A stretch of 15,515 nt of DNA from JANNRR01 sp031401675 (GTDB taxonomy: Bacteria > Pseudomonadota > Alphaproteobacteria > Rhodobacterales > Rhodobacteraceae). The translations under genes were made by a program, and so were the position numbers. Within the stretch, counting starts at the first letter, position 1. Each line of letters begins with the position of its first letter. The notes under the pieces are model-generated. The model was not told the DNA's origin. It was given only the letters and a program-made list of their open reading frames with translations, and ran no database searches. Of the stretch, positions 1-6,170 are shown piece by piece. Location: positions 1 through 15,515 of the forward strand of contig JANNRR010000079.1 of the NCBI GenBank assembly GCA_031401675.1, read 5' to 3'.

Positions 1-438
1 ACCGCCAGCAACATCATTCCGGAAGCGGCGTGGTTCTGTGCCACCATCCGCACTTTTGACACCACGTTGCAGGCGATGATCCAGCGCCGTTTCGGCGAAA
101 TCGTTGCCGGTACGGCGGCGGCCTACGGCGTGCAGGCGCGGCTGGACTATGAAATCGGCTACCCCTCAATGGTGAACGACGCGGAAAAGTCCGATTTTGC
201 CGCCGAGGTGGCCCGCGATATTGCCGGGCCCGCCGGGGTCGAGCCACGGGCCAAGCGCGAAATGGGGGCCGAGGATTTCTCGTACCTGCTGCAGGTGCGT
301 CCCGGCGCCTATCTGCAGCTTGGCCAGGGCAACGGCCCGGGCCTGCACCATCCGGCCTATGATTTCAACGACGAGGTAGCGCCGTTCGGGGCCAGCTTTT
401 TCGCACGCCTTGTTGAAACCGCACAGCCTTTGGCCTGA
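1..438 (+). CDS. M20-family amidohydrolase (hippurate hydrolase/aminoacylase type), 3' end only
   Basis: The reading frame is open from the first base and ends with TGA, giving the last 145 residues of a metallohydrolase. Members of peptidase family M20 are usually about 390 residues and hydrolyse N-acyl amino acids or related amides. The fragment starts inside the dimerisation (lid) domain, at TASNIIPEAAWFCATIRTFD. It then returns to the catalytic domain with GAEDFSYLL (Glu at fragment residue 91) and LHHPAYDFND (His at about 116). In this family these carry the last conserved metal-site or catalytic Glu and His. No damage is visible. The substrate cannot be told from this part. The next gene starts 122 bases downstream on the same strand with its own strong ribosome site, so it is probably a separate unit. 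Family is secure; exact activity is not. Confidence 0.88.
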   Translation, partial: TASNIIPEAAWFCATIRTFDTTLQAMIQRRFGEIVAGTAAAYGVQARLDYEIGYPSMVNDAEKSDFAAEVARDIAGPAGVEPRAKREMGAEDFSYLLQVRPGAYLQLGQGNGPGLHHPAYDFNDEVAPFGASFFARLVETAQPLA

Positions 439-473
439 ATGCGCTGACCGGGCCAGCGTCGCTGCACAGACAC

Positions 474-487
474 TTGCGGACCCGCAA
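474..487. repeat. Short perfect palindrome upstream of the lipoprotein gene
   Basis: Six-base arms TTGCGG and CCGCAA flank a two-base centre. The palindrome lies 73 bases before the lipoprotein ATG, in the gap after the amidohydrolase. It could be an operator half-site pair or chance in GC-rich DNA. I see no convincing promoter next to it: a -35-like TTGCGG with 17-base spacing would give a poor -10 (TTAGGG at 497-502). Confidence 0.3.
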
Positions 488-549
488 CAGAAAGCGTTAG
501 GGCAGGGCAGAACGGCGCGGCGTGCGCCAAGGGTCAGACTGTGACATCC

Positions 550-555
550 GGAGGG
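550..555 (+). promoter_or_regulatory. Ribosome binding site of the lipoprotein gene
   Basis: GGAGGG lies five bases before the ATG at 561. It decides this start over the upstream in-frame ATG at 522, which has no such site and would bury the signal peptide. Confidence 0.75.
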
Positions 556-560
556 TTCGA

Positions 561-1001
561 ATGAAACTGCAGGCAATCGGTGTTCTGGCGATCTGTGTCC
601 TGCTGGTGGCGGCCTGCGGTCCGCGTGAACGCACCACGGTAACGACGGTGCGCACCACCCAGACAACGGTCGCACCGGTCCCGGCCGGAGCAACCGCCAA
701 AACCGCCGGCGCAACCGCCGGGCAAACCGTCGCCGACACCGGATCGGCGGGCTCTGCCAGGGTGCCGCGCCTGCGCCGGGCCAACCAGCAGTCAGATTTC
801 GGCAAGATCCTGTTGGGCGGGGCAGTGGCCGGAACCATTATCGCCGGCTCGAACGGCGAAGGCGGGGCAGTTGCGGCGGCCACCGGCCCGCAGTGCGCGA
901 ACCCCTTTGGCGGCGCGCGCCGGCGGCCCCGGCGCAGTCGATCTGTTCCGACCGCGCCGAACAACTGGCCTGTCAATGCGACACCGACGGCTGCGCCTTG
1001 A
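561..1001 (+). CDS. Small secreted lipoprotein, C-terminus probably frameshifted
   Basis: The frame encodes 146 residues. It opens with a lipoprotein signal peptide: Lys at residue 2, a hydrophobic stretch at 5-17, and a lipobox VAAC with the acylated Cys at 19. A Thr/Ala-rich low-complexity linker follows (about 24-60). Then comes a Gly/Ala-rich segment, GKILLGGAVAGTIIAG (about 93-108), resembling a glycine-zipper hairpin. From about residue 119 the frame turns into an Arg/Pro-rich tail with poorer GC bias at third positions. The + frame shifted by one base instead carries a plausible Cys-rich ending (920-1051). A single missing base near 911-922, in a run of GC repeats, would explain this. 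I recognise no named family. The mature protein should be anchored in a membrane facing the periplasm. The gene is real with good confidence; its role is unknown. Confidence 0.72.
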   Translation: MKLQAIGVLAICVLLVAACGPRERTTVTTVRTTQTTVAPVPAGATAKTAGATAGQTVADTGSAGSARVPRLRRANQQSDFGKILLGGAVAGTIIAGSNGEGGAVAAATGPQCANPFGGARRRPRRSRSVPTAPNNWPVNATPTAAP

Positions 1002-1051
1002 TCCCGACGGGGCTGCTCGCCTGCACCCCGACCGGTGCCGTGCTGCCCTGA
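920..1051 (+). pseudogene. Out-of-frame continuation of the lipoprotein: Cys-rich C-terminus
   Basis: In the frame one base away from the lipoprotein start, codons from 920 to a TGA at 1049-1051 read APAQSICSDRAEQLACQCD and then a segment ending TPTGAVLP. This stretch holds five cysteines, and the upstream frame adds one more at PQCANPF, giving six, an even number suited to periplasmic disulfides. About 84 percent of its codons (935-1048) end in G or C, against about 61 percent for the overlapping in-frame tail (hand counts). Joining the frames gives a lipoprotein of about 163 residues. Either the gene is broken here, or one base was lost in sequencing of the GC-repeat tract, or frameshifting is programmed. 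The first two are more likely. Confidence 0.55.
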
Positions 1052-1060
1052 TCCGGGCGC

Positions 1061-1109
1061 CAGACCCTTGAACCTGCAGACCCCTTGAACCTGCAGACCC
1101 CTTGAACCT
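1061..1109. repeat. Three-copy 16/17-base tandem repeat
   Basis: Three head-to-tail units lie at 1061-1076, 1077-1093 and 1094-1109. The second is CAGACCCCTTGAACCTG. The first lacks one C in the C-run and the third is cut one base short. The array sits in the gap between the lipoprotein gene and speB, ending 47 bases before the speB ATG, so it is transcribed if speB is read from upstream. Each full unit contributes to a CTGCAG at its boundary. No function can be assigned. Confidence 0.85.
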
Positions 1110-1146
1110 CTCGCCCTTCCGGTAGCACATGGCAGCAGTCGCGGAC

Positions 1147-1151
1147 GGAGG
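1147..1151 (+). promoter_or_regulatory. Ribosome binding site of speB
   Basis: GGAGG with a five-base spacer precedes the ATG at 1157 and fixes the agmatinase start. Confidence 0.7.
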
Positions 1152-1156
1152 ACGGC

Positions 1157-2119
1157 ATGGGCGTTGAAGGCAAGGACGAGATCGATCTGGCAATCACCCG
1201 GCAGGGCTACCGTGGCGCATCGCTGGAAAACGCCTTTTCCGGCGTCACCTCGTTTCTGCGCACCAGCTACGCCAAGGACCTGACCGGGGTCGATCTGGCC
1301 ATCACCGGCGTACCGTTCGATCAGGCCGTGACCCATCGCCCCGGCACCCGTTTCGGCCCGCGCGCCATCCGCGAAGCCTCGACGCTGCAGGCGATGGACG
1401 CGCCCTATGGCTGGGGCTTTGATCCGCGCGACCAGTTCAACATCGCCGACGCCGGCGATCTGGCATTCGACTATGCCCGCACTGCCGACTTTCCGGCGGC
1501 GTTGACCGCGCATATCCGCGCCATCCTGGCCAAGGGTGCGGCCAGCCTGACGCTGGGCGGCGATCACTACATCACCTTTCCGATCCTGCGCGCCTATGCC
1601 GAGAAATACGGCCCGATGTCGCTCCTGCATTTCGACGCCCATTCCGACACCTGGCCCGATGACGACATGTCAAGGATCGATCACGGCACCATGTTCTACA
1701 AGGCGGTGAAGTCCGGGATCATCGATCCGGCGCGCTCGGTGCAGGTCGGCATTCGCACCACCAATGACGACCCGCTTGGCGTCCACACCATCGGTGCGCG
1801 CGAGGTGCATGAAACCGGTCCCGCCGCCGTGGTGGCGAAAATCCGCGCGATCCTCGGTCAGCACCCCACCTACCTGACCTTTGACATCGATTGCCTCGAC
1901 CCCGCCTTTGCCCCTGGCACCGGCACCCCGGTCTGGGGCGGGCTGTCGTCGGGGCAGGCGGCAATCATCCTGCGCGATCTGGCCGGGATCAATGTCGTTG
2001 GCGGCGATGTGGTCGAGGTATCGCCGCCCTACGATACCACCGGCGCTACCGCCATCGCGGGCGCACATGTCGCGACCGAAATCATGTGCCTGACGCTGTG
2101 GAACCGGAGAAAAGAATGA
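1157..2119 (+). CDS. speB: Agmatinase (ureohydrolase family)
   Basis: SpeB hydrolyses agmatine to putrescine and urea in the cytosol using two manganese ions. It is the second step of the arginine decarboxylase route to polyamines. The 320-residue product is close to the usual 305-320. All metal-site motifs are present: GGDH (His137), FDAHSD (Asp160, His162, Asp164) and FDIDCLDPAFAPGTGTP (Asp243, Asp245). Glu287 in VVEVSPPYD matches the conserved substrate-site Glu. The sequence, especially DIDCLDPAFAPGTGTP and HGTMFY, resembles remembered E. coli SpeB more than it resembles the second ureohydrolase downstream. The start is set by GGAGG at 1147-1151, five bases upstream. The stop overlaps the next start (ATGA), so translation is probably coupled. 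A related guanidino substrate cannot be excluded. Confidence 0.9.
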   Translation: MGVEGKDEIDLAITRQGYRGASLENAFSGVTSFLRTSYAKDLTGVDLAITGVPFDQAVTHRPGTRFGPRAIREASTLQAMDAPYGWGFDPRDQFNIADAGDLAFDYARTADFPAALTAHIRAILAKGAASLTLGGDHYITFPILRAYAEKYGPMSLLHFDAHSDTWPDDDMSRIDHGTMFYKAVKSGIIDPARSVQVGIRTTNDDPLGVHTIGAREVHETGPAAVVAKIRAILGQHPTYLTFDIDCLDPAFAPGTGTPVWGGLSSGQAAIILRDLAGINVVGGDVVEVSPPYDTTGATAIAGAHVATEIMCLTLWNRRKE

Positions 2120-2469
2120 GTTTCATCCAGAAACATCGGGTGCTGATTGAATTGTCGGGACTATTCTTGATACTCTTATCAGTGGCCTGGGAGGTCTTTC
2201 TTGAGGGAACCGTAGAGGATATTTTGCTTGGAGAAAAGTTCGCTGCCGTTAACAGCGAACTGATGTTGATTTGGCGTGGATTGGCGTCTGACAACCCAGG
2301 ACTTTTCGTCCACGACAACTTTGGGCAATTCTTCGAAGAATATGATCGAGGAAATAACTCTAGACATGATCAAGACTGGGTGACTCAAGTAAGGTTCTGG
2401 ATATTTTGCGTTGGGTCAGTGTTGCTCATTTTGGGACGATTCTTCGAGTTGAATAGGCGAAACAGTTGA
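2116..2469 (+). CDS. Orphan small two-helix membrane protein, AT-rich
   Basis: This 117-residue protein belongs to no family I recognise. Residues about 10-29 (LIELSGLFLILLSVAWEVFL) and about 92-110 (VRFWIFCVGSVLLILGRFF) are hydrophobic and likely span the membrane. Between them is a polar, acidic loop of about 60 residues, including EDILLGEKF and DNFGQFFEEYDRG. A basic tail (NRRNS) follows the second helix. The ATG overlaps the speB stop (ATGA) and is preceded by a purine-rich GGAGAAAAGA. The TGA overlaps the next ATG by one base. GC is about 45 percent over 2161-2460 (hand count), against about 60 percent or more in neighbours, with codons such as TTG, ATA, CTC and TCT. This suggests recent acquisition into the speB-gbuA operon. 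The ribosome site, coupled junctions and helices support a real gene; function is unknown. Confidence 0.75.
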   Translation: MSFIQKHRVLIELSGLFLILLSVAWEVFLEGTVEDILLGEKFAAVNSELMLIWRGLASDNPGLFVHDNFGQFFEEYDRGNNSRHDQDWVTQVRFWIFCVGSVLLILGRFFELNRRNS

Positions 2470-3410
2470 TGTTTAATCAGCCGCTTGGCGGCAATGACAT
2501 GCCGCGCTTTGCCGGGCCGGGCACGTTCATGCGTCTGCCGTCGCAGGCCACGGCAAAAGGGTTGGACGTTGCATTTGTCGGGATTCCGATGGATATCGGC
2601 GCGTCCTGGCGATCCGGCACCCGGTTCGGGCCCAAAGAGGTCCGCGCCGAGTCTGCCATGCTGCGGCCCTACAACATGGGCACAGGTGCCGCGCCGTTCG
2701 ACAGCCTGCAGGTCGCCGACCTCGGCGACATTGCGCTGAACACCTTTGATCTGAAGGACTCGGTTCGCAGGATATCAGAAGCCTACGATGCGATACTTGC
2801 CCACGACGTCATTCCGATGGGCATCGGCGGCGATCACACGCTGACGCTCGCCACCCTGCGCGCCATCGCCAAAAAGCACGGGCCGGTCGGCCTGATCCAT
2901 ATCGACGCCCATGCCGACATCAACGACACCATGTTCGGCGAAAAGATCGCGCACGGCACCCCGTTCCGCCGCGCCTATGAAGAAAGGCTGATAACCCCCT
3001 CGCGTGTCTGGCAGATCGGCCTGCGCGGTACCGGCTACACTGCCGAGGATTTCAACGAGGCGCGCGGCTGGGGCTTCAGCATCGTTGCTGCCGAAGCCAT
3101 TTGGCACCAGAGCCTGAAACCCCTGGCCGCCCGCATCTGCGCCGAGATCGGCCCCGGCCCGGTCTATGTCACCTACGATATCGACAGCCTCGATCCGGCC
3201 TATGCCCCGGGCACCGGCACGCCCGAGATTGCCGGCCTGACCACGCCGCAGGCGGTGGAACTGATCCGCGGTCTGCGCGGCCTCGATATCGTCGCGTGCG
3301 ACCTGGTCGAGGTGTCGCCACCCTACGACCTTTCGGGCAACACTGCCCTGACCGGCGCCAACCTGCTGTATGAAATGCTCTGTGTCCTGCCTGGCGTCAC
3401 CTACAGATGA
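2469..3410 (+). CDS. gbuA: Ureohydrolase, probable 4-guanidinobutyrase
   Basis: This 313-residue enzyme of the arginase/agmatinase family should release urea from a guanidino compound using two manganese ions. Ligand motifs are complete: GIGGDHT (His123), HIDAHADIND (Asp146, His148, Asp150) and YDIDSLDPAYAPGTGTPEI (Asp237, Asp239), with Glu281 in LVEVSPPYD. The N-terminal NQPLGGNDMPRF, the EKIAHGTPFRRA segment and the C-terminal LLYEMLCVLPGV match my memory of Pseudomonas GbuA, which makes 4-aminobutyrate from 4-guanidinobutyrate. Agmatinase or 3-guanidinopropionase activity remains possible. The ATG at 2469 overlaps the preceding TGA by one base. The in-frame TTG just before it is a less likely start. 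The stop overlaps the next ATG by four bases. It clearly differs from the upstream SpeB, so it is a diverged paralogue and not a recent duplicate. Confidence 0.82.
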   Translation: MFNQPLGGNDMPRFAGPGTFMRLPSQATAKGLDVAFVGIPMDIGASWRSGTRFGPKEVRAESAMLRPYNMGTGAAPFDSLQVADLGDIALNTFDLKDSVRRISEAYDAILAHDVIPMGIGGDHTLTLATLRAIAKKHGPVGLIHIDAHADINDTMFGEKIAHGTPFRRAYEERLITPSRVWQIGLRGTGYTAEDFNEARGWGFSIVAAEAIWHQSLKPLAARICAEIGPGPVYVTYDIDSLDPAYAPGTGTPEIAGLTTPQAVELIRGLRGLDIVACDLVEVSPPYDLSGNTALTGANLLYEMLCVLPGVTYR

Positions 3411-3946
3411 AGTCCCGGACTGTTGTTGCAGCCGCAGCCGTGCTGTGCCTGACCGGTTTCGCCGCCGCGATCCGCTTCGCTCCGCTCGACCCGGTGCGCT
3501 GGCACACCGATCCGGCACTGGCTGAAGCATCCGGCAGCGCAAACCAATATCTGCTGCGGCCCCTCGCCGGCCCGGCCGCAGATGACGCCAAAACGGGCGA
3601 CGCACCGGCGGGCGATTACGATCTGACATCCGGCGCGCTCTGCCAGAAGCTTACGACCGCAGCGCTGGCTGAACCGCGCACCGTCCTGCTGGCCGGGGAC
3701 TGCGCCACCGGCTTTGTCACCTTTGTGCAGCGCTCGCGGTTCATGGGCTTTCCCGACGTCATCACGATCAGGACCATGGCGAACGGTGCCACCACTTCGA
3801 CCCTCGCCATGCTGTCCCGGTCGCGCTTCGGCAGCTACGATCACGGCGTCAACCGTGCCCGTGTCCTGCGCTGGCTGACCGTGGCGGAACCGTTCCTGTC
3901 CCTTCCTCAGCCCGATCCGCAGCCCGATTCGCATCCCTGCCCCTGA
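3407..3946 (+). CDS. DUF1499 family protein with N-terminal hydrophobic segment
   Basis: The product has 179 residues. Residues 5-21 form a hydrophobic segment after Lys/Arg, a signal peptide or membrane anchor. Family marks of DUF1499 are visible: the MGFPDVITIRT stretch (113-123) and the ending SRSRFGSYDHGVNRARVLRWL, split over 137-157. Proteins of this family have no established biochemical role; several are predicted to be exported. The Pro-rich tail after 165 (PQPDPQPDSHPCP) looks unstructured. The ATG overlaps the gbuA stop as ATGA and has no clear ribosome site of its own, so expression should depend on coupling to gbuA. A link to guanidino metabolism is only positional. Confidence 0.78.
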   Translation: MKSRTVVAAAAVLCLTGFAAAIRFAPLDPVRWHTDPALAEASGSANQYLLRPLAGPAADDAKTGDAPAGDYDLTSGALCQKLTTAALAEPRTVLLAGDCATGFVTFVQRSRFMGFPDVITIRTMANGATTSTLAMLSRSRFGSYDHGVNRARVLRWLTVAEPFLSLPQPDPQPDSHPCP

Positions 3947-3950
3947 CCGC

Positions 3951-4013
3951 CCCCAGGACTTCATTCCGGCGCAAATATCCCGGGGGGGCCGCAGGCGGGG
4001 GCAGCGCCCCCCC
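3951..4013. repeat. GC-rich hairpin element between DUF1499 gene and prfA, terminator-like
   Basis: The 103-base gap holds an AT-containing GCAAATATCCCGGGGGG (3971-3987) followed by a hairpin. Its arms are GGGGGC (3997-4002) and GCCCCC (4006-4011), with a three-base loop. From memory, such AAATATCCCGGGGG plus GGGGGCAGCGCCCCC blocks recur between genes of Rhodobacterales. A single copy here cannot prove it is a dispersed repeat. There is no T-run after the hairpin on either strand, so termination, if any, is not a classic intrinsic signal. It separates the speB-gbuA operon from prfA. Confidence 0.55.
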
Positions 4014-4049
4014 TTGACCCTCCACATGCAACCGGCCAAACCCCGGTGC

Positions 4050-5105
4050 ATGGTGCCCTTGGAAAAACTTGAACAGATCACCCGTCGCTTCCAGTTCCTG
4101 GAGGCCCGGCTGAACGAAGGTGCCGCCGCCTCCGAATTTGTCGCCCTAAGCCGCGAATATGCCGAACTCGTGCCGGTCGCAGTCCAGATCGTCGCCTATC
4201 GCCAGCTTTTGATCGACATCGACGAGGCAGAGGCGATGCGCGCCGACCCCGAGATGCGCGGCCTCGCCGACGAGGAACTGCCCCGACTGAAAGCCCGGCT
4301 GCCCGCCGCCGAACAGGCGCTGCGACTGGCGCTGTTGCCCAAGGATGCCGCCGACGCCCGCCCTGCAATTCTCGAAATTCGCCCCGGAACCGGCGGCGAA
4401 GAGGCGGCGCTGTTTGCCGCCGACCTCCTTCGGATGTACCAGCGCCATGCCGAGGCGCAGGGCTGGCAGTTTCAGATCATCGAACAGCAGGACACAGAGC
4501 TTGGCGGCATCAAGGAGGTGATCGCCAACGTTAAGGGCACCGGCGTCTTTGCCCGGCTCAAATACGAATCCGGCGTCCACCGCGTGCAACGGGTGCCCGC
4601 CACCGAAGCCTCGGGCCGCATCCACACCTCGGCCGCCACTGTCGCGGTGCTGCCCGAAGCCGAGGAGGTGGAACTGGACATCCCCGCCGCCGACATCCGC
4701 ATCGACACCATGCGCGCCAGCGGTGCCGGTGGCCAGCACGTCAACACCACCGATTCGGCGGTGCGTCTGACCCACCTGCCCACCGGCATCATCGTGACCT
4801 CGGCGCTGAAGTCGCAGCACCAGAACCGCGCCGTGGCGATACAGGTGCTGCGCGCCCGGCTCTACGACATCGAACGCCAGCGCGTCGAAAACGCCCGCTC
4901 GGCCGACCGCAAAGCGCAGGTCGGCTCCGGCGACCGCTCCGAACGCATCCGCACCTACAATTTCCCGCAAGGCCGGATGACCGATCACCGCATCAATCTG
5001 ACGCTCTACCGGCTCGACGCGATCCTGCAGGGCGATCTGACCGAAGTGATCGACGCCCTGACCGCCAATGATCAGGCGGCAAGGCTGGCCGAGATGGAGG
5101 CATGA
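4050..5105 (+). CDS. prfA: Peptide chain release factor 1
   Basis: RF1 recognises UAA and UAG in the ribosomal A site and triggers peptide release. The product has 351 residues, close to the usual 350-360. After a helical N-terminal domain come the codon-reading tripeptide PAT (183-185, within RVPATEASGRIHTSA) and the catalytic GGQ (227-229, within RASGAGGQHVNTTDSAVR). Gln229 is the residue methylated by PrmC. The PAT motif marks it as RF1 and not RF2. I chose the ATG at 4050 (MVPLEKLEQI), which matches remembered alphaproteobacterial RF1 starts. Upstream in-frame TTG (4014) and ATG (4026) would reach into the hairpin element. No strong ribosome site is visible. The stop overlaps prmC by four bases. 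Confidence 0.96.
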   Translation: MVPLEKLEQITRRFQFLEARLNEGAAASEFVALSREYAELVPVAVQIVAYRQLLIDIDEAEAMRADPEMRGLADEELPRLKARLPAAEQALRLALLPKDAADARPAILEIRPGTGGEEAALFAADLLRMYQRHAEAQGWQFQIIEQQDTELGGIKEVIANVKGTGVFARLKYESGVHRVQRVPATEASGRIHTSAATVAVLPEAEEVELDIPAADIRIDTMRASGAGGQHVNTTDSAVRLTHLPTGIIVTSALKSQHQNRAVAIQVLRARLYDIERQRVENARSADRKAQVGSGDRSERIRTYNFPQGRMTDHRINLTLYRLDAILQGDLTEVIDALTANDQAARLAEMEA

Positions 5106-5947
5106 CGGCGGCCGCCGCACTGCCCGCCGCCATCCGCAGGCTCCGGGCCGCCGGCGTCCCCGAAGCGGCCGGCGATGCCCGCAAACTGCTGGCGCATGCC
5201 CTGCAGATCGCCCCCGACCGCCTGACCCTGCACCTGAACGACCCGATGACCCCGGCGGCCCGTGCCCGCTTCGATCAGGGGCTGGCGGCCCGCACCCGCC
5301 GCCAGCCCCTGTCGCAGATCATCGGCCACCGGCTGTTCTGGGGTCGCCGGTTTCAGGTGACCTCCGATGTGCTCGACCCGCGTCCGGAAACCGAAATCCT
5401 GATCGCCGCCGCCCTTACCGCGCCCTTTGAACGGGTGCTCGACCTTGGCACCGGCACCGGCTGCATCGTCCTGACCTTGCTGGCCGAACGGCAGTCGGCA
5501 ACCGGCCTGGGCGTCGACATTTCGCCAGCCGCGCTTGCCGTGGCCCAAAGCAATGCGCAGGCCCATGACCTGACCGCCCGTCTGACCCTGCACCTGTCAG
5601 ACTGGTTCAGCGCGGTCACCGGCCAGTATGATCTGATCCTGTCCAATCCGCCCTACATCAGCGCGCCCGAATTTGCCGGCCTCGCCCCCGAGGTCCGCGA
5701 CTGGGAGCCACGGATCGCACTGACCCCGGGCGGCGACGGGCTGGCCGCCTACCGGATCATCGCGGCACAGGCCCCGGCGCATCTGGCCCCCGGCGGGCGG
5801 CTGCTGGCCGAAACCGGCCCTGCGCAAGCCGCTGCCGTCGCCGCACTGTGGCAGGCGGCGGGTCTGACCGATGTCGCGATCCGGACTGATCTCGATGGCC
5901 GCCCGCGCGTGGTTTGCGGACGTTTGCCACCGTTCCTGAGCTTTTGA
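5102..5947 (+). CDS. prmC: Release factor glutamine methyltransferase
   Basis: PrmC (HemK) transfers a methyl group from S-adenosylmethionine to the GGQ glutamine of release factors in the cytosol. The 281-residue product matches the family length. The N-terminal helical domain (about 1-75) binds the release factor. Then come RPETE (94-98), the SAM-binding motif I VLDLGTGTGC (112-121), the acidic VDIS (138-141) and the catalytic NPPY (182-185), which holds the target amide. The C-terminal GGRLLAETG completes the fold. The ATG lies inside the prfA stop region (ATGA), so the enzyme is co-translated with its substrate, a classic prfA-prmC pairing. The 223 bases that follow hold no further gene before the DUF4167 start. 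Confidence 0.95.
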   Translation: MTAAAALPAAIRRLRAAGVPEAAGDARKLLAHALQIAPDRLTLHLNDPMTPAARARFDQGLAARTRRQPLSQIIGHRLFWGRRFQVTSDVLDPRPETEILIAAALTAPFERVLDLGTGTGCIVLTLLAERQSATGLGVDISPAALAVAQSNAQAHDLTARLTLHLSDWFSAVTGQYDLILSNPPYISAPEFAGLAPEVRDWEPRIALTPGGDGLAAYRIIAAQAPAHLAPGGRLLAETGPAQAAAVAALWQAAGLTDVAIRTDLDGRPRVVCGRLPPFLSF

Positions 5948-6000
5948 TGCAATCTGCCGCGCTATTCCCGGCGCCACCCGCCAGGAGCCACAGATTCCGC

Positions 6001-6028
6001 TTGTCTTGACAGCGCGCCCATGATTAGT
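6001..6028 (+). promoter_or_regulatory. Weak promoter candidate for the DUF4167 gene
   Basis: TTGACA at 6006-6011 is a perfect -35 hexamer, just behind a TTGTCT. The expected -10 region 16-18 bases on is poor; the nearest AT-rich bases are TGATTAG at 6021-6027. It lies 160 bases before the ATG in the prmC-DUF4167 gap, where an independent promoter would be reasonable. Confidence 0.25.
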
Positions 6029-6170
6029 CAGCCGCAGTGCGCGGCCCGGCTTCTGATCCTTGCCCGCACCATATGCCAAACATCGCCCGGACCGACCATT
6101 TCAGACCGCGACGCCGACAGCGCGCATGTGTTCGGGCAAGCCACACCAGGGCTGGAAACAAAAGAAAACC

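Noticed and set aside
497..1642. Open - strand frame of 381 codons opposite the lipoprotein gene and the start of speB
   Set aside because: It crosses the tandem repeat and two + strand genes and shows no domain. It is long only because stop codons are rare in this GC-rich DNA.
1157..3410. Recent tandem duplication of an agmatinase gene
   Set aside because: The two enzymes share only family motifs and differ through most of their length, including both termini, so they are old paralogues.
4014..4049. Upstream TTG or ATG starts extending prfA by up to 12 residues
   Set aside because: The extension begins at the edge of the GC-rich hairpin element, and RF1 proteins normally start as MVPLExL here.
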